A DNA stretch of 64,000 nt, from the NCBI GenBank assembly GCA_016714015.1, contig JADJNZ010000007.1, positions 124,001 through 188,000 on the forward strand. The letters run 5' to 3'. A model generated the notes under the pieces. The model was not told the origin of the DNA. It saw only the letters and a list, made by a program, of their open reading frames with translations, and did not search any database. The translations under genes and the position numbers were made by a program. Shown here piece by piece: positions 39,307 through 48,258 of the stretch (position 1 is the first letter of the stretch; each line of letters opens with the position of its first letter). The stretch comes from Gemmatimonadota bacterium (lineage in GTDB: Bacteria; Gemmatimonadota; Gemmatimonadetes; Gemmatimonadales; Gemmatimonadaceae).

Positions 39307-40400
39307 GCGCGATGCGACTCCCGGCGGGCGCGCCCGCCGCGCTCGTGACGCTCCTCGCCGATTTCGTGGCGGGCCGGAAGGCGGCACTCGCGCGGGCGGT
39401 GTCGATCGTCGAGAACCATCGCGAGGGGCATGAGCAGTGGCTGTCCGCGTGTCATCCGCTCCTCGGACGCTCGCGACGGATCGGGATCACTGGGCCGCCG
39501 GGCGCAGGGAAGTCGACGTTGACGACGCTGCTCGCGGAGTCGTACCTCGGCGCGGGGATGACGGTCGGCATCGTCGCGGTGGACCCGACGTCTCCGTTCA
39601 CCGGTGGCGCGCTCCTCGGCGACCGCGTGCGGATGGAACGCGTCGCCCTGCATCCGAACGTCTTCATCCGGTCGATGGCGACCCGTGGCTCGCTCGGGGG
39701 ACTCGCGGCGACCACGCGCGAGGTCTGCGACGTGCTCGACGCGTTCGGGACCGACCGCATCCTGGTGGAGACGGTCGGCGTGGGGCAGAGCGAGCTGGAT
39801 ATCGCGCGCCTCGCCGACACGAGCACCGTGGTCCTCGTGCCCGAGAGCGGTGACTCGATCCAAACGCTCAAGGCCGGCGTGATGGAGATCGCCGATCTCT
39901 TCGTCGTGAACAAGGCCGACCGCCCGGGCGCCGACCGCCTACGGAACGACATCGAGTTGATGCTCGGTCTGCGCAGCGGCGCGACCCTGCGTGACGTGCC
40001 GGCGCACCACGGGGTGGACCTGAAGCACGTGAACCCCAAGCGGGTCGCCCGCGAGGCGGCCGCGAAGGACGATGGCGAGCACTGGATGCCGCCCGTCCTG
40101 CGGACCATCGGTGCGACGGGGGAAGGGGTGGCCGAGCTCGTCACGACCCTCGACCGGCACTTCGCGTATCTTGAACGCAGTGGCACCCTCCACGCGCGGC
40201 GCCGGGCCCGGCTCCGCGAACGCGTGGTCGATGCCGTCGAACACCGGGTGCGCCGTCGGCTCTGGCGCGACGCATCCGTGCAGGAGTGGCTGGAGGCGCA
40301 GCTCCCCGCGCTCGAGCGCGGGGAGACGACGCCGTTGGCCGTGGCCGACCTGCTGCTCGAGCGCAGCGTACAGGCCGGGACCCTCACCGGGAACACCTGA
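39303..40400 (+). CDS. meaB: MeaB-type G3E GTPase, chaperone of B12-dependent acyl-CoA mutase
   Basis: MeaB protects and reloads adenosylcobalamin-dependent acyl-CoA mutases. The 365-residue protein has the P-loop GITGPPGAGKSTLTT, the base-discriminating VAVDPTSPFTGGALLGDRVRM, ETVGVGQSE and the NKAD guanine motif (VVNKADRPGAD). C-terminal ~60 residues form the helical dimerisation arm. The mutase large-subunit gene follows as TGATG, confirming its partner. In isobutyryl-CoA mutase fusions (IcmF) this GTPase is part of the same chain, whereas here it is separate. Confidence 0.95.
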   Translation: MSAMRLPAGAPAALVTLLADFVAGRKAALARAVSIVENHREGHEQWLSACHPLLGRSRRIGITGPPGAGKSTLTTLLAESYLGAGMTVGIVAVDPTSPFTGGALLGDRVRMERVALHPNVFIRSMATRGSLGGLAATTREVCDVLDAFGTDRILVETVGVGQSELDIARLADTSTVVLVPESGDSIQTLKAGVMEIADLFVVNKADRPGADRLRNDIELMLGLRSGATLRDVPAHHGVDLKHVNPKRVAREAAAKDDGEHWMPPVLRTIGATGEGVAELVTTLDRHFAYLERSGTLHARRRARLRERVVDAVEHRVRRRLWRDASVQEWLEAQLPALERGETTPLAVADLLLERSVQAGTLTGNT

Positions 40401-42094
40401 TGACCTCGATCCCCGATCTCGACCCGACCGTCGCCGCGATGCAGCAGGAGCTCGAGCAGCTCCGCGCGGAGGTGACGCAGTGGCGTTCCCGTTTCGAAAA
40501 GGGCGAGAAGCGCGACATCGCCTACACCAACTCCGAGTCCGAGGTGGCGGGACTCTACACGGCGATGGACCTCGAGGGCTCCGGGGGCACCGCCTTCGAG
40601 GTGCCCGGCGTGTATCCGTTCACGCGCGGGATCCATCCGACCGGGTATCGCGGGAAGCTCTGGACGATGCGGCAGTTCGCGGGGTTCGGCTCGGCCAAGG
40701 AGACGAACGAGCGCTACAAGTTCCTGTTGAAGAACGGAACGACGGGGCTCTCGGTCGCCTTCGACTTCCCCACGCTCATGGGCTACGACTCCGACCATCC
40801 GCGGTCGGAGGGCGAGGTGGGCAAGTGCGGCGTGGCGATCAGCTCGCTCGCCGACATGGAGGCGCTGTTCGAGGGGATCCCGCTCGACCAGGTCTCGACG
40901 TCGATGACGATCAACGGCCCGGCCATCATCCTGTGGTGCTTCTACATCGCGGCGGCGGAGAAGCAGGGCGTGCGGCCCGAGCAGCTCCGTGGCACGGTGC
41001 AGAACGACATCCTCAAGGAGTACATGGCGCAGCACGCCTGGTGCTTCCCGATCGAGCCGGCGCTGCGGTTGATCGTCGACATGTTCGAGTACGGGGCGCA
41101 GTACGTGCCGCAGTGGAACACCGTCTCGATCTCGGGCTACCACATCCGCGAGGCCGGCGCCACGGCGGCGCAGGAGCTCGCGTTCACGCTCGCCGACGGG
41201 TTCACCTATGTGGAGCGCGGGATCGCGCGCGGGCTCGACGTCGACGACTTCGCGCCGCGCCTCAGCTTCTTCTGGGACGTCCACAACGACTTCTTCGAGG
41301 AGATCGCGAAGCTGCGCGCGGCGCGCCGCATCTGGGCGCGCCACCTCAAGGAGCGCTACGGCGCCAAGAGTCCCCGCTCCCTCGTCATGCGCTTCCACTC
41401 GCAGACCGCGGGGGTGACGCTCACGGCGCAGCAGCCGATGAACAACATCGTGCGCGTCGCGTACCAGGCGATGGCCGCGGTCCTCGGCGGGACGCAGTCG
41501 CTCCACACCAACTCGATGGATGAGACGCTCGCGCTGCCGACGGAGCATGCGGTCGAGGTCGCGCTCCGCACGCAGCAGGTGCTCGCCTTCGAGACCGGCG
41601 TGCCGAACGTCATCGACCCGCTCGGCGGGTCGTACTACGTCGAGGCGCTCACCGACGAGATGGAGCGCAAGGCGGAGGCGCTCTTCGAGCAGATCGCCGA
41701 GGAGGGGGGCGTGGTGCAGGGGCTCGAGAACGGGTGGTTCCAGCGGAAGATCGCCGAGGCCGCGGCGCGCCAGCAGTGGGAGATCGAACAGCACCGGCGA
41801 CTCATCGTCGGGGTCAACGCGTTCGAGAGCGAGGAGTCGGCGCTCACCATCCCGCTGCTCAAGATGGACGAGCAGGCGGCGAAGGATCAGGCCGCTGCGC
41901 TCGCGCGCCTGCGCGGCACGCGCGACGCGGCGACTTGCGCGGCGAATCTCGATCGGCTGCGACAGGCGGCGAAGGGGAGCGAGAACGTCGTCCCCTTCAT
42001 CCTCGCGTGCGCGCGGAGCTACTGCACGTTGTACGAGATCCGGGCGGCGCTCGAGGATGTGTTCGGGGCCTATCGGGAGCCGGTGTTCTTCTGA
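40400..42094 (+). CDS. B12-dependent acyl-CoA mutase large subunit, isobutyryl-CoA mutase-like residues
   Basis: The 564-residue protein is the substrate-binding barrel of an adenosylcobalamin mutase. It would commonly be annotated as methylmalonyl-CoA mutase. The two specificity residues point elsewhere: Tyr89 of methylmalonyl-CoA mutase is Phe93 here (TMRQFAGFG) and Arg207 is Gln211 (KEYMAQHAW). Phe and Gln at the same 118-residue spacing define isobutyryl-CoA mutase (Phe80 and Gln198). TGYRGKLWT also follows the IcmA pattern. The length matches IcmA, and the B12-binding partner at 51202 matches IcmB in size. The chain has no B12 domain of its own. The likely reaction is isobutyryl-CoA to n-butyryl-CoA; related branched substrates are possible. 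Confidence 0.85.
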   Translation: MTSIPDLDPTVAAMQQELEQLRAEVTQWRSRFEKGEKRDIAYTNSESEVAGLYTAMDLEGSGGTAFEVPGVYPFTRGIHPTGYRGKLWTMRQFAGFGSAKETNERYKFLLKNGTTGLSVAFDFPTLMGYDSDHPRSEGEVGKCGVAISSLADMEALFEGIPLDQVSTSMTINGPAIILWCFYIAAAEKQGVRPEQLRGTVQNDILKEYMAQHAWCFPIEPALRLIVDMFEYGAQYVPQWNTVSISGYHIREAGATAAQELAFTLADGFTYVERGIARGLDVDDFAPRLSFFWDVHNDFFEEIAKLRAARRIWARHLKERYGAKSPRSLVMRFHSQTAGVTLTAQQPMNNIVRVAYQAMAAVLGGTQSLHTNSMDETLALPTEHAVEVALRTQQVLAFETGVPNVIDPLGGSYYVEALTDEMERKAEALFEQIAEEGGVVQGLENGWFQRKIAEAAARQQWEIEQHRRLIVGVNAFESEESALTIPLLKMDEQAAKDQAAALARLRGTRDAATCAANLDRLRQAAKGSENVVPFILACARSYCTLYEIRAALEDVFGAYREPVFF

Positions 42095-42254
42095 GCAGGA
42101 CGCAGGTGGCCGAAGGAAGCTGACAGATGGTGGATGGCGGTGGGCGGTACGAAGCGGCGGCGAGCGCGGGCGATCCGGTCCGTCGTGACGCGTTCGTCAT
42201 GGGGCCGAGATGAGGACGTGACCGCGGCCTCACCGGGAGCGTGACGAACGGGCC

Positions 42255-42290
42255 TAGCTTCGGCGGGTCCCCGCGTGCGCCGGCGCACGC
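42255..42290 (+). promoter_or_regulatory. TAGCTT -10 candidate and perfect 18-base palindrome before the beta-helix gene
   Basis: The 221-base gap after the mutase gene holds TAGCTT at 42255-42260 and, 12 bases later, GCGTGCGCCGGCGCACGC at 42273-42290, a perfect palindrome. GAGG at 42305-42308 is the ribosome site for GTG 42316. The palindrome lies in the presumed 5' leader, where it could be an operator. No -35 box is clear, and the rest of the gap shows nothing recognisable. Confidence 0.4.
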
Positions 42291-42315
42291 TCGACCCCAT
42301 CTCCCGAGGCTCCTC

Positions 42316-43782
42316 GTGCATCGATCCTCCCGTCGTCTGTTGCTCCTTGCCCTCGCTGCCGCGGCGTGCTCCGACGGCGCGGACCGGAATCCGCTCGCAC
42401 CGACGGCGCTGGAGACCGCGTCCTTGGCGGCCGGGACCGGCGGCACCGCGCGCAAGCTCGTCGTGACCACCGCCGGCGACGAAGGGGCCGGTTCGCTGTG
42501 CGCCGCCATCGCCGAGGCCAATGCCGACACGATGGTCCGCGCGATCAAGCTCGGCGAGGGACTCGGGCGCATCAGCCCCGCGTCGCCGATCGTGTACACG
42601 GGTCGACAGCCGCTCTACTTCGATGGTGGGAATCAGGTCATCGACGGGAGCGCGAGCACTGGGAACGGACTCACGCTGACCGCGGCCCGCTCCATCATCG
42701 TCCGCAATGTCGCGATCGAGGATGCCGCGGATGTCGGACTCGCGCTACTCGTGCCGGCGGATGCCGAGGGTGTCGTGCAGATCTCGCTCGAGGGCGTGCG
42801 CTCGCAGGGGAACGGCGGACACGGGATCCTGATCAACGATCAGGCCGAGTATCTGCAGAATCCGGACGCCGTCGGGTCGGAAGGGTCCGCTGCGGCGGTC
42901 CGCGTCGATCTCCGGAACGTCGCGTCGGTGGAGAACGGATTCTCGGCGCTCGACCGGGACGGCATCCGCATCAACGAGGGTGGCCTCGGGTCGCTCATCG
43001 TCACCATGAAGGGGCTCACGATCGCCGGGAACGGCGGCGACGGCGTGGAGCTTGACGAGCGCGGAGAGGGATCGGCGGAGTTCGTGCTGCAGTCGTCGCG
43101 CCTCACCGGGAATGGCGGCTTCGCCGCCGAGGACTACGACGACGGGATCGATGTGGACGAGGCTGATGCCGGTGACATCATCGGGCGATTCATCGACGTG
43201 ACGGTGAGTGACAATTTCGAGCAGGGCGTGGACCTCAACGAGAATCACGCCGGCGACCTGCGCGTCGAGATGTATGACGTCGTCGCGAACGGCAATCGTG
43301 AAGAGGGCATCGAGTTCGAGGAGGACGACGACTTCGCCGGCGGCGGCGATATCTTGGCGACGCTCCGCGACATCGTGGCCAGCGGCAACGGGGCGCTTGA
43401 CGGCGACGCCGGGCTCAAGGTGCGCGAGAAGGGGGATGGCGACGTCGCTGTCACGCTCGGCGGCATCACCGCGAACGACAACGCGATCGGCGGCATCCAG
43501 GTCCGCGAGGACGCAGGCGGCAACCTGATGGCGACGCTGCGCGGCATCAACGCCGAGCGGAATGCCGGCCACGGCATCCAGTTCGACGAGAATGGCAACG
43601 GCACGCTCACCGGCCGTCTGATCGGGGCGTCGGCCACGGACAACGGCCGGGCAGGTGTGCAGGCCGAGCAGGCGACGAGTGGCACGGGGACGCTGCTCAT
43701 CGCCGGCCTCGCGGCGAGCGGGAACGTCGCGGGATCCGTCGTCGCGAACCCGGCGCAGGTGACCGTCACCATCACGCCCTGA
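42316..43782 (+). CDS. Beta-helix repeat lipoprotein, acidic
   Basis: The 488-residue product starts at GTG 42316 with a lipoprotein signal: HRSSRRLLLLALAAAACSDG, Cys at about residue 17. After a CSLREL-like segment (LVVTTAGDEGAGSLCAAIAE) the chain is a right-handed parallel beta-helix. At least six repeats of 27-32 residues follow the pattern V/I-x-A-x-x-N-x-x-x-G-I-x-x-x-E-x3-G-x-L (for example ITANDNAIGGIQVREDAGGN, INAERNAGHGIQFDENGNG). The repeats are rich in Asp/Glu and may bind Ca2+. No catalytic site of a polysaccharide lyase is recognisable. It is likely anchored on the outer membrane or cell surface; function is unknown. Confidence 0.75.
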   Translation: MHRSSRRLLLLALAAAACSDGADRNPLAPTALETASLAAGTGGTARKLVVTTAGDEGAGSLCAAIAEANADTMVRAIKLGEGLGRISPASPIVYTGRQPLYFDGGNQVIDGSASTGNGLTLTAARSIIVRNVAIEDAADVGLALLVPADAEGVVQISLEGVRSQGNGGHGILINDQAEYLQNPDAVGSEGSAAAVRVDLRNVASVENGFSALDRDGIRINEGGLGSLIVTMKGLTIAGNGGDGVELDERGEGSAEFVLQSSRLTGNGGFAAEDYDDGIDVDEADAGDIIGRFIDVTVSDNFEQGVDLNENHAGDLRVEMYDVVANGNREEGIEFEEDDDFAGGGDILATLRDIVASGNGALDGDAGLKVREKGDGDVAVTLGGITANDNAIGGIQVREDAGGNLMATLRGINAERNAGHGIQFDENGNGTLTGRLIGASATDNGRAGVQAEQATSGTGTLLIAGLAASGNVAGSVVANPAQVTVTITP

Positions 43783-43800
43783 CCGGCACCGATGGTGGGG

Positions 43801-43834
43801 CCGGCCGGTCATCCCCTCGGGGGTGGCCGGCCGG
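43801..43834. terminator. Strong GC hairpin between the beta-helix and methyltransferase genes
   Basis: CCGGCCGGTCATCCC pairs with GGGGTGGCCGGCCGG around a four-base CTCG turn, a ~15-pair stem with two G-U pairs, starting 18 bases after the beta-helix stop. No U-run follows, so it is either an atypical terminator or an mRNA stabiliser. The right arm is also repeated as a direct copy of GGCCGGCCGGTCATC. Confidence 0.45.
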
Positions 43835-43852
43835 TCATCGTTCCGGGACTGT

Positions 43853-43858
43853 TATCTT
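43853..43858 (+). promoter_or_regulatory. TATCTT -10 box, leaderless start for the methyltransferase gene
   Basis: TATCTT ends five bases before ATG 43864 and no Shine-Dalgarno sequence is present. Transcription would start at about the ATG. A convincing -35 box is missing because the hairpin arm occupies that position. Confidence 0.4.
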
Positions 43859-43863
43859 CCGAC

Positions 43864-44619
43864 ATGACGCAGAACCCGGAATGGTGGCGCAGCTACTTCG
43901 ACGCGGGCTACGTACGCGAGTACGAGCCGCTCTTCGACCTCGTCTCCGATCGCCAGCAGGTCGCGCGGCTCATCGATCTGCTCCAGCTCGAGTCCGGTGC
44001 GCGCGTCGCCGACATCCCGTGCGGGCAGGGACGCCATGCGCACCTGCTCGCGGAAGCAGGGTACGACGTGGACGGACTCGACCTGTCGGCCCATCTCATC
44101 GGCCTCGCGAAGAAGCGCGGGACGGCGCGGAACCTTCGCTACCGGCGCGGGGACTTCCGGCGGCTACCGGCCGCGTGGACGGACCGCTTCGATGCGGTGC
44201 TCAACCTGTTCACGAGCTTCGGGTTCTTCACCGACGCGCGCGATGACGCGGCCGTCATCCGCGAGTTCGCGCGTGTGCTCAAGCCGGGGGGGCAGCTCGT
44301 CTGGCAGGGCGGGAGCCGCGATGGCGTGATGGCGAAGTTCCTGCCGAGCGATTGGTGGCAGACCCTCGACGGCACGATCATCGCGCAGGACCGCGAGTTC
44401 GATCCCGTCTCGGGGTTCCTCACCATCAGGTCACTCTGGCAGGGGAAGCGCGGCACCGAACGCCGGGAGCACCGGATCCGGCTCTATACCGCTACGCGCC
44501 TGGCCGAGCTCATGCTCGACGCGGGACTGGTGGTCGAGCAGGCGTGGGATTCGTTCCGCGATCGGCCGCTCACGCGCCGATCGAGCGAGATGCTGTTGAT
44601 CGCGCGCAAGGAAGGCTAG
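43864..44619 (+). CDS. SAM-dependent class I methyltransferase
   Basis: The 251-residue protein has the Rossmann methyltransferase motifs: ARVADIPCGQGRHAHLLAEA (motif I, with P-C-G-Q-G in place of D-x-G-x-G), YDVDGLDLSAHLI (motif II), GDFRRLP, DAVLNLFTSFGFF and RVLKPGGQLVWQG. It resembles the family with the N terminus EWWRSYFDAGYVREYEPLF, often annotated methyltransferase type 11/25. The substrate cannot be inferred. ATG 43864 fits both the homology start and the -10 box; the frame is open for 24 codons upstream. It converges with the VanZ-domain gene across 37 bases. Confidence 0.88.
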   Translation: MTQNPEWWRSYFDAGYVREYEPLFDLVSDRQQVARLIDLLQLESGARVADIPCGQGRHAHLLAEAGYDVDGLDLSAHLIGLAKKRGTARNLRYRRGDFRRLPAAWTDRFDAVLNLFTSFGFFTDARDDAAVIREFARVLKPGGQLVWQGGSRDGVMAKFLPSDWWQTLDGTIIAQDREFDPVSGFLTIRSLWQGKRGTERREHRIRLYTATRLAELMLDAGLVVEQAWDSFRDRPLTRRSSEMLLIARKEG

Positions 44620-44656
44620 CGACGCGTCGGGCGGCGGTGCGCCTCCCGGATGCGCC

Positions 44657-45904
44657 TCACCCGGCCGACGGACCCTCACGGCCGAGCAGGGCACGCACGT
44701 TGGCGAGCTGGAGCACGAAGATCCATGCGCCGAAGAGCGCTGCGGCGATGCTGAACCCGGCCACGAGCGCGCGACTCGCTGTCTCGGCCCGCAGCCCGCG
44801 CGCGACCTCGAGTGGCACCGCGAGCAGGGCGCTCGCGAGGAGTACGCGTGGGGCGAGCGCGCCGAGCGACGTGCGCGTACGTCCCGCCTGCTCGGCGACC
44901 GCGTAGCCGAGGGCGGCGAAGGCCGACACCTGCGCCATGATGCGGAAGACCCCGCGGTCGTCCGGCTCCACGCCGAACGGGAGCAACGCGAGCGTGCCGT
45001 GCCAGGCGGCGCGCGGCGCGTCGAGCGGCCAGAGCGCGTGCCCGACGATCAGGGCGAGGAGCGGCATCATCGCGGCACGCAGTGTCGGCGCCTCGAAGCG
45101 TCGCGAGCGTCCACCGCTCGCGGTGCGCTCGTGGGTCAGGGAATCCGGCGCGCGGAGTCGTGCGAGGACGGCGAGCGCGAGCACCGCGGCCGCCGCGGGC
45201 GCCAGCATCGGCGCGACGGGCATGGCTGGCAGGAACCCGATCGCGACGAAGAGCGCACCGCCGAGCGCCGGCTGCAGCAGCGGGCGGATCCGCGCCGTGT
45301 GCGCGCTGCCGGAGTAGGCCGCATGCACCGAGGCGATGATCCATCCCGCGGAGACCACGGGGAGCAGAAGGAGGAGCAACTCCCTCCCGTCGAATGACAG
45401 GCCGCCGAGCCAGAGCACCGGGACGAACAGGTAGAGGAGTCCGACGAGCGGCAGGTCCAGCGCGAACGCGCGCACCGTGCCCGCAGCGTCGAGTCTGCGC
45501 GTCGCGCGCGCGGCGAGGAGCGCGCCGAGCACGGCGCCGAGCGCGTTGGTCGCGAGGTCGGCGAGCGAGGGGAATCGCTCGGGCAGGAAGAGCTGCGCGA
45601 CCTCGATGAGACCGCTGAAGGTCGCGCCCAGGGCGAGCGCGCGTCCCCAGGCGAACGGGCTCCCGCGCGGGCGACCGAGCTGCAGCACGAACCCCAGCGG
45701 CAAGAACAGGACGACGTTCAGGACGGCATCGCGGAGCCCCCACATCGTCACGAACCCGCGCACCGGTGAAGCCGCGAAGCGGAAGGGCGCGAGCGTGATG
45801 ATCGCGATCATCAGCGCGAGGTAGCCGAGCACGGCTCGGGACAGCCTCGCCTGCGCGGTCGAGACGATGCTGGCGCGCGCCACCCGGGGGCGCTCGGAGT
45901 TCAC
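44657..45904 (-). CDS. VanZ-domain multi-pass membrane protein
   Basis: The 415-residue protein has about ten hydrophobic helices. Residues ~15-150 form a VanZ domain: ALMIAIITLAPFRF, DAVLNVVLFLPLGFVLQ, LIEVAQLFLPERFPSLAD and LATNALGAVLGALLAA. The remaining part is a second membrane section of unknown family, ending in a last helix (FSIAAALFGAWIFVLQLANV). GTG 45904 is the chosen start, 16 bases after the SARP gene stop, so the two are likely co-transcribed. The frame is open upstream over the SARP 3' end. Function is unknown. Confidence 0.75.
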   Translation of the reverse strand: MNSERPRVARASIVSTAQARLSRAVLGYLALMIAIITLAPFRFAASPVRGFVTMWGLRDAVLNVVLFLPLGFVLQLGRPRGSPFAWGRALALGATFSGLIEVAQLFLPERFPSLADLATNALGAVLGALLAARATRRLDAAGTVRAFALDLPLVGLLYLFVPVLWLGGLSFDGRELLLLLLPVVSAGWIIASVHAAYSGSAHTARIRPLLQPALGGALFVAIGFLPAMPVAPMLAPAAAAVLALAVLARLRAPDSLTHERTASGGRSRRFEAPTLRAAMMPLLALIVGHALWPLDAPRAAWHGTLALLPFGVEPDDRGVFRIMAQVSAFAALGYAVAEQAGRTRTSLGALAPRVLLASALLAVPLEVARGLRAETASRALVAGFSIAAALFGAWIFVLQLANVRALLGREGPSAG

Positions 45905-45920
45905 GAGCCGGTCGAGAGCG

Positions 45921-48245
45921 TCAACGGGCGCGTGGGCGCCACGCCGGTACGCGCGCCTCGAGCCGCTCGCGCACCCAGCGCAGGTGGAGCGCGTCGAGCA
46001 GGTCGGTGCGCCGCAACGTCGGTGTCTCGAGGTACTCGTGATAGGTGCGGAGCGCCGCATCCGAGTCGCCGAGCGCCTCATGCGCCAGCGCCAGTTCGGG
46101 AAGGCCGCAGACACGGCATTCGGGGAAGGCCGCCTGCTCCAGATGCCGGACGGCCTCGCTGAATCGCCCCTCGGTCAACGCGAGGGTGCCTTCCGCGTGA
46201 TGCCGGCGGCTCTCCTCGCGATCCCGGACGTATGGGGTCGCGTCGCGGTGGTAGGCCGCCAAGGCGGCGCGCGCCCTCGTCGGGTCTCCGGCGACCGCGG
46301 CGGCGAGCGCGATCTCGAGCCAGGGACGGTCCAGCGGGCGCAAGGAATCGACGGGGACCTTCGCGAGCACCTCGCTGAGCTGGGCGTGGGCGACGGACGG
46401 CTCGTGTCGCAGCCAGGCGGTCGCCTGCACCATCGCGAGGCCATCACGAAGCGCCCAGACCGAATCGCCGCGCGCGAGGTTGCGCTGCATCGCGTCGCGG
46501 GAGTCCGCATCGCCCGCATCGAGGCGTCCTGCCGTCCAATGGATGCGGGAGCGGTACATCCGCGCGAAGGCCTGCGTCCGCTCGTTCCCGGGGCCCGAGG
46601 TCGCGTAGGAACGTACCATCGAGAGCGCTCGGTCGAGGTCCCCGGTCGCGGCCGAGAGATTCGCTGCCATCACGTAGACGCTCGCATGGCCCGGCAAGTG
46701 GAGGGCCATGGAATCGATGGCGCGCGCCGCGCCCGCGGTGTCCCCGCTGGCGAATCGCACGTCCACGAGGTTGATCCAGCGGGCGGCCGAGGTCGGGGCG
46801 ATGCGATTCGCGGCCGAGTATGCCGCCGCGGCGCGCTCGTCATCACCGAGGTACTGGTACACCATCCCGAGGCGATGCCAGTTCGACACATTGCCCGGCT
46901 CGATCTCGAGCGACGCGCGGAACTCGGCGGCCGCTTCGGCGAGATTCCCGCTAACTATCATGTGGTAGGTGCCGAGGATGAGGTGTCGCTCGTACTCGGA
47001 CACCGAGTCACTGAGGGCACGGGCGCGCGAAAGGGCCTCGTGGACCCGCGTGCGGGCATTCTCGTCGCCGTCGAGGATGGAGCCGATCCGCTGCCACGCC
47101 ATCGCGAAGGACGGGTCGATCGCCACCGCGCGCTCGAGCCGTGCCTCCGCGTCCGGTGCCTCGCCGCGCAGCAGGTCGGGATCGGAGAAGGACGCCCGAT
47201 AGAGCGCGAGTGCCTCAGCCGACCTGGTGGTGATCGGTCGAGGCGTGCCCCCCACCGAGATGATCGTCGTGTTCCCGCGCGGGAGTGAGCTCGCGACGCC
47301 GACTGCCGCGATGCCGAGTCCCGCGATGGCGAGCCAGCGACGCGCTGTTCTCATCGGAGCGGGAGAGGGCGGCATGGGCTCTGGCGTTTCGGTCGACGAG
47401 GCAGGCAGGGCCAGCGGCACCGAGGCCGCGCTCCGACGCGCGCGCCACGCGTCGGCGCGTGCCACCAGGGAGGCGTCGGGCGTTGTCTCGAATTCGAGTT
47501 GCACGCGTCTCGCGAGCCGATCGAACGCCGCGAGGGCCTGTCGGGCGCCGCTGGCCGGATCGACCGCCTCGAGCTCTAGCGCGGTCAACAAGCGGTCCGC
47601 TGCCTCGACCGAGAGCGGCGCCCGGTCGAGCCAGCGTGAGGCCAGCGCGGCGCAGTCCTGCCACGCGCCGGCCTCGGCCAGTCGCGCGCACTCGTGGTGG
47701 CACGCGGTCTCGAAGAACCGTTCGACCGTCGCACGCTGAGTCGTGACCCACTGGTCGAATCGCGGCGAGTCCGGAACATGGACCCCGTCCAGGAACGGCC
47801 CGGCGTAGAGCGCGGTGACTGCGCCCCACTGCTGCGCCTGTGCGGCAGCATGCAACTCCACGATGTCGACCGTGAGCGGCGTCTGCTTGGCGAGCGCGAT
47901 GTCGGCCCGCCGAGCGGCGATCGCGTCAGGTCCGAGCACACGGCGGAGGTGCGACAAGGTGTCACTCAGGGAGTGTCGCGCGCGCTCCTCCGCCTGGTCG
48001 CCCCAGAAGAGTTCGGTCAGCGCGTCCCGGGTGATGGGCTTCCGTGACACGGCGAGCACGACGAGCACGGCCAGCTTCCTCCGCCTGGTCGCGAGGGACG
48101 GGTCCTCGCCCCCCGCCGCATCAGCGAGGGAGAGGCGCCCCAGGGTCGACAGGCGGAAGGGAGCGGCGGCCATGGCCGGAATCTGGAGCAGGACTCGTGC
48201 CTGCTCAACCGTGCGAGGCGCGGGGGGGGCGTGTCCTAAATCCAT
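45921..48245 (-). CDS. SARP/BTAD transcriptional regulator with membrane helix and TPR tail
   Basis: The protein has ~774 residues from ATG 48245; ATG 48173 (MAAAPFRLSTLGRLSL) is an equally good start. The N-terminal winged helix contains LATRRRKLAVLVVLAVSRKP and LTELFWGDQAEERARHSLSD followed by TLSHLRRVLG. The bacterial transcriptional activation domain runs to about residue 265 (LYAGPFLDGVHVPDSPRFDQ). A single hydrophobic helix near residues 302-322 (WLAIAGLGIAAVGVASSL) separates it from ~450 residues of TPR-like helical repeats. The layout suggests a membrane-tethered regulator with a cytoplasmic DNA-binding end and an outside sensor. It is divergent from the exported protein gene at 48355, a probable target. 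Confidence 0.85.
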   Translation of the reverse strand: MDLGHAPPAPRTVEQARVLLQIPAMAAAPFRLSTLGRLSLADAAGGEDPSLATRRRKLAVLVVLAVSRKPITRDALTELFWGDQAEERARHSLSDTLSHLRRVLGPDAIAARRADIALAKQTPLTVDIVELHAAAQAQQWGAVTALYAGPFLDGVHVPDSPRFDQWVTTQRATVERFFETACHHECARLAEAGAWQDCAALASRWLDRAPLSVEAADRLLTALELEAVDPASGARQALAAFDRLARRVQLEFETTPDASLVARADAWRARRSAASVPLALPASSTETPEPMPPSPAPMRTARRWLAIAGLGIAAVGVASSLPRGNTTIISVGGTPRPITTRSAEALALYRASFSDPDLLRGEAPDAEARLERAVAIDPSFAMAWQRIGSILDGDENARTRVHEALSRARALSDSVSEYERHLILGTYHMIVSGNLAEAAAEFRASLEIEPGNVSNWHRLGMVYQYLGDDERAAAAYSAANRIAPTSAARWINLVDVRFASGDTAGAARAIDSMALHLPGHASVYVMAANLSAATGDLDRALSMVRSYATSGPGNERTQAFARMYRSRIHWTAGRLDAGDADSRDAMQRNLARGDSVWALRDGLAMVQATAWLRHEPSVAHAQLSEVLAKVPVDSLRPLDRPWLEIALAAAVAGDPTRARAALAAYHRDATPYVRDREESRRHHAEGTLALTEGRFSEAVRHLEQAAFPECRVCGLPELALAHEALGDSDAALRTYHEYLETPTLRRTDLLDALHLRWVRERLEARVPAWRPRAR

Positions 48246-48258
48246 ACAGCCCATCGTG

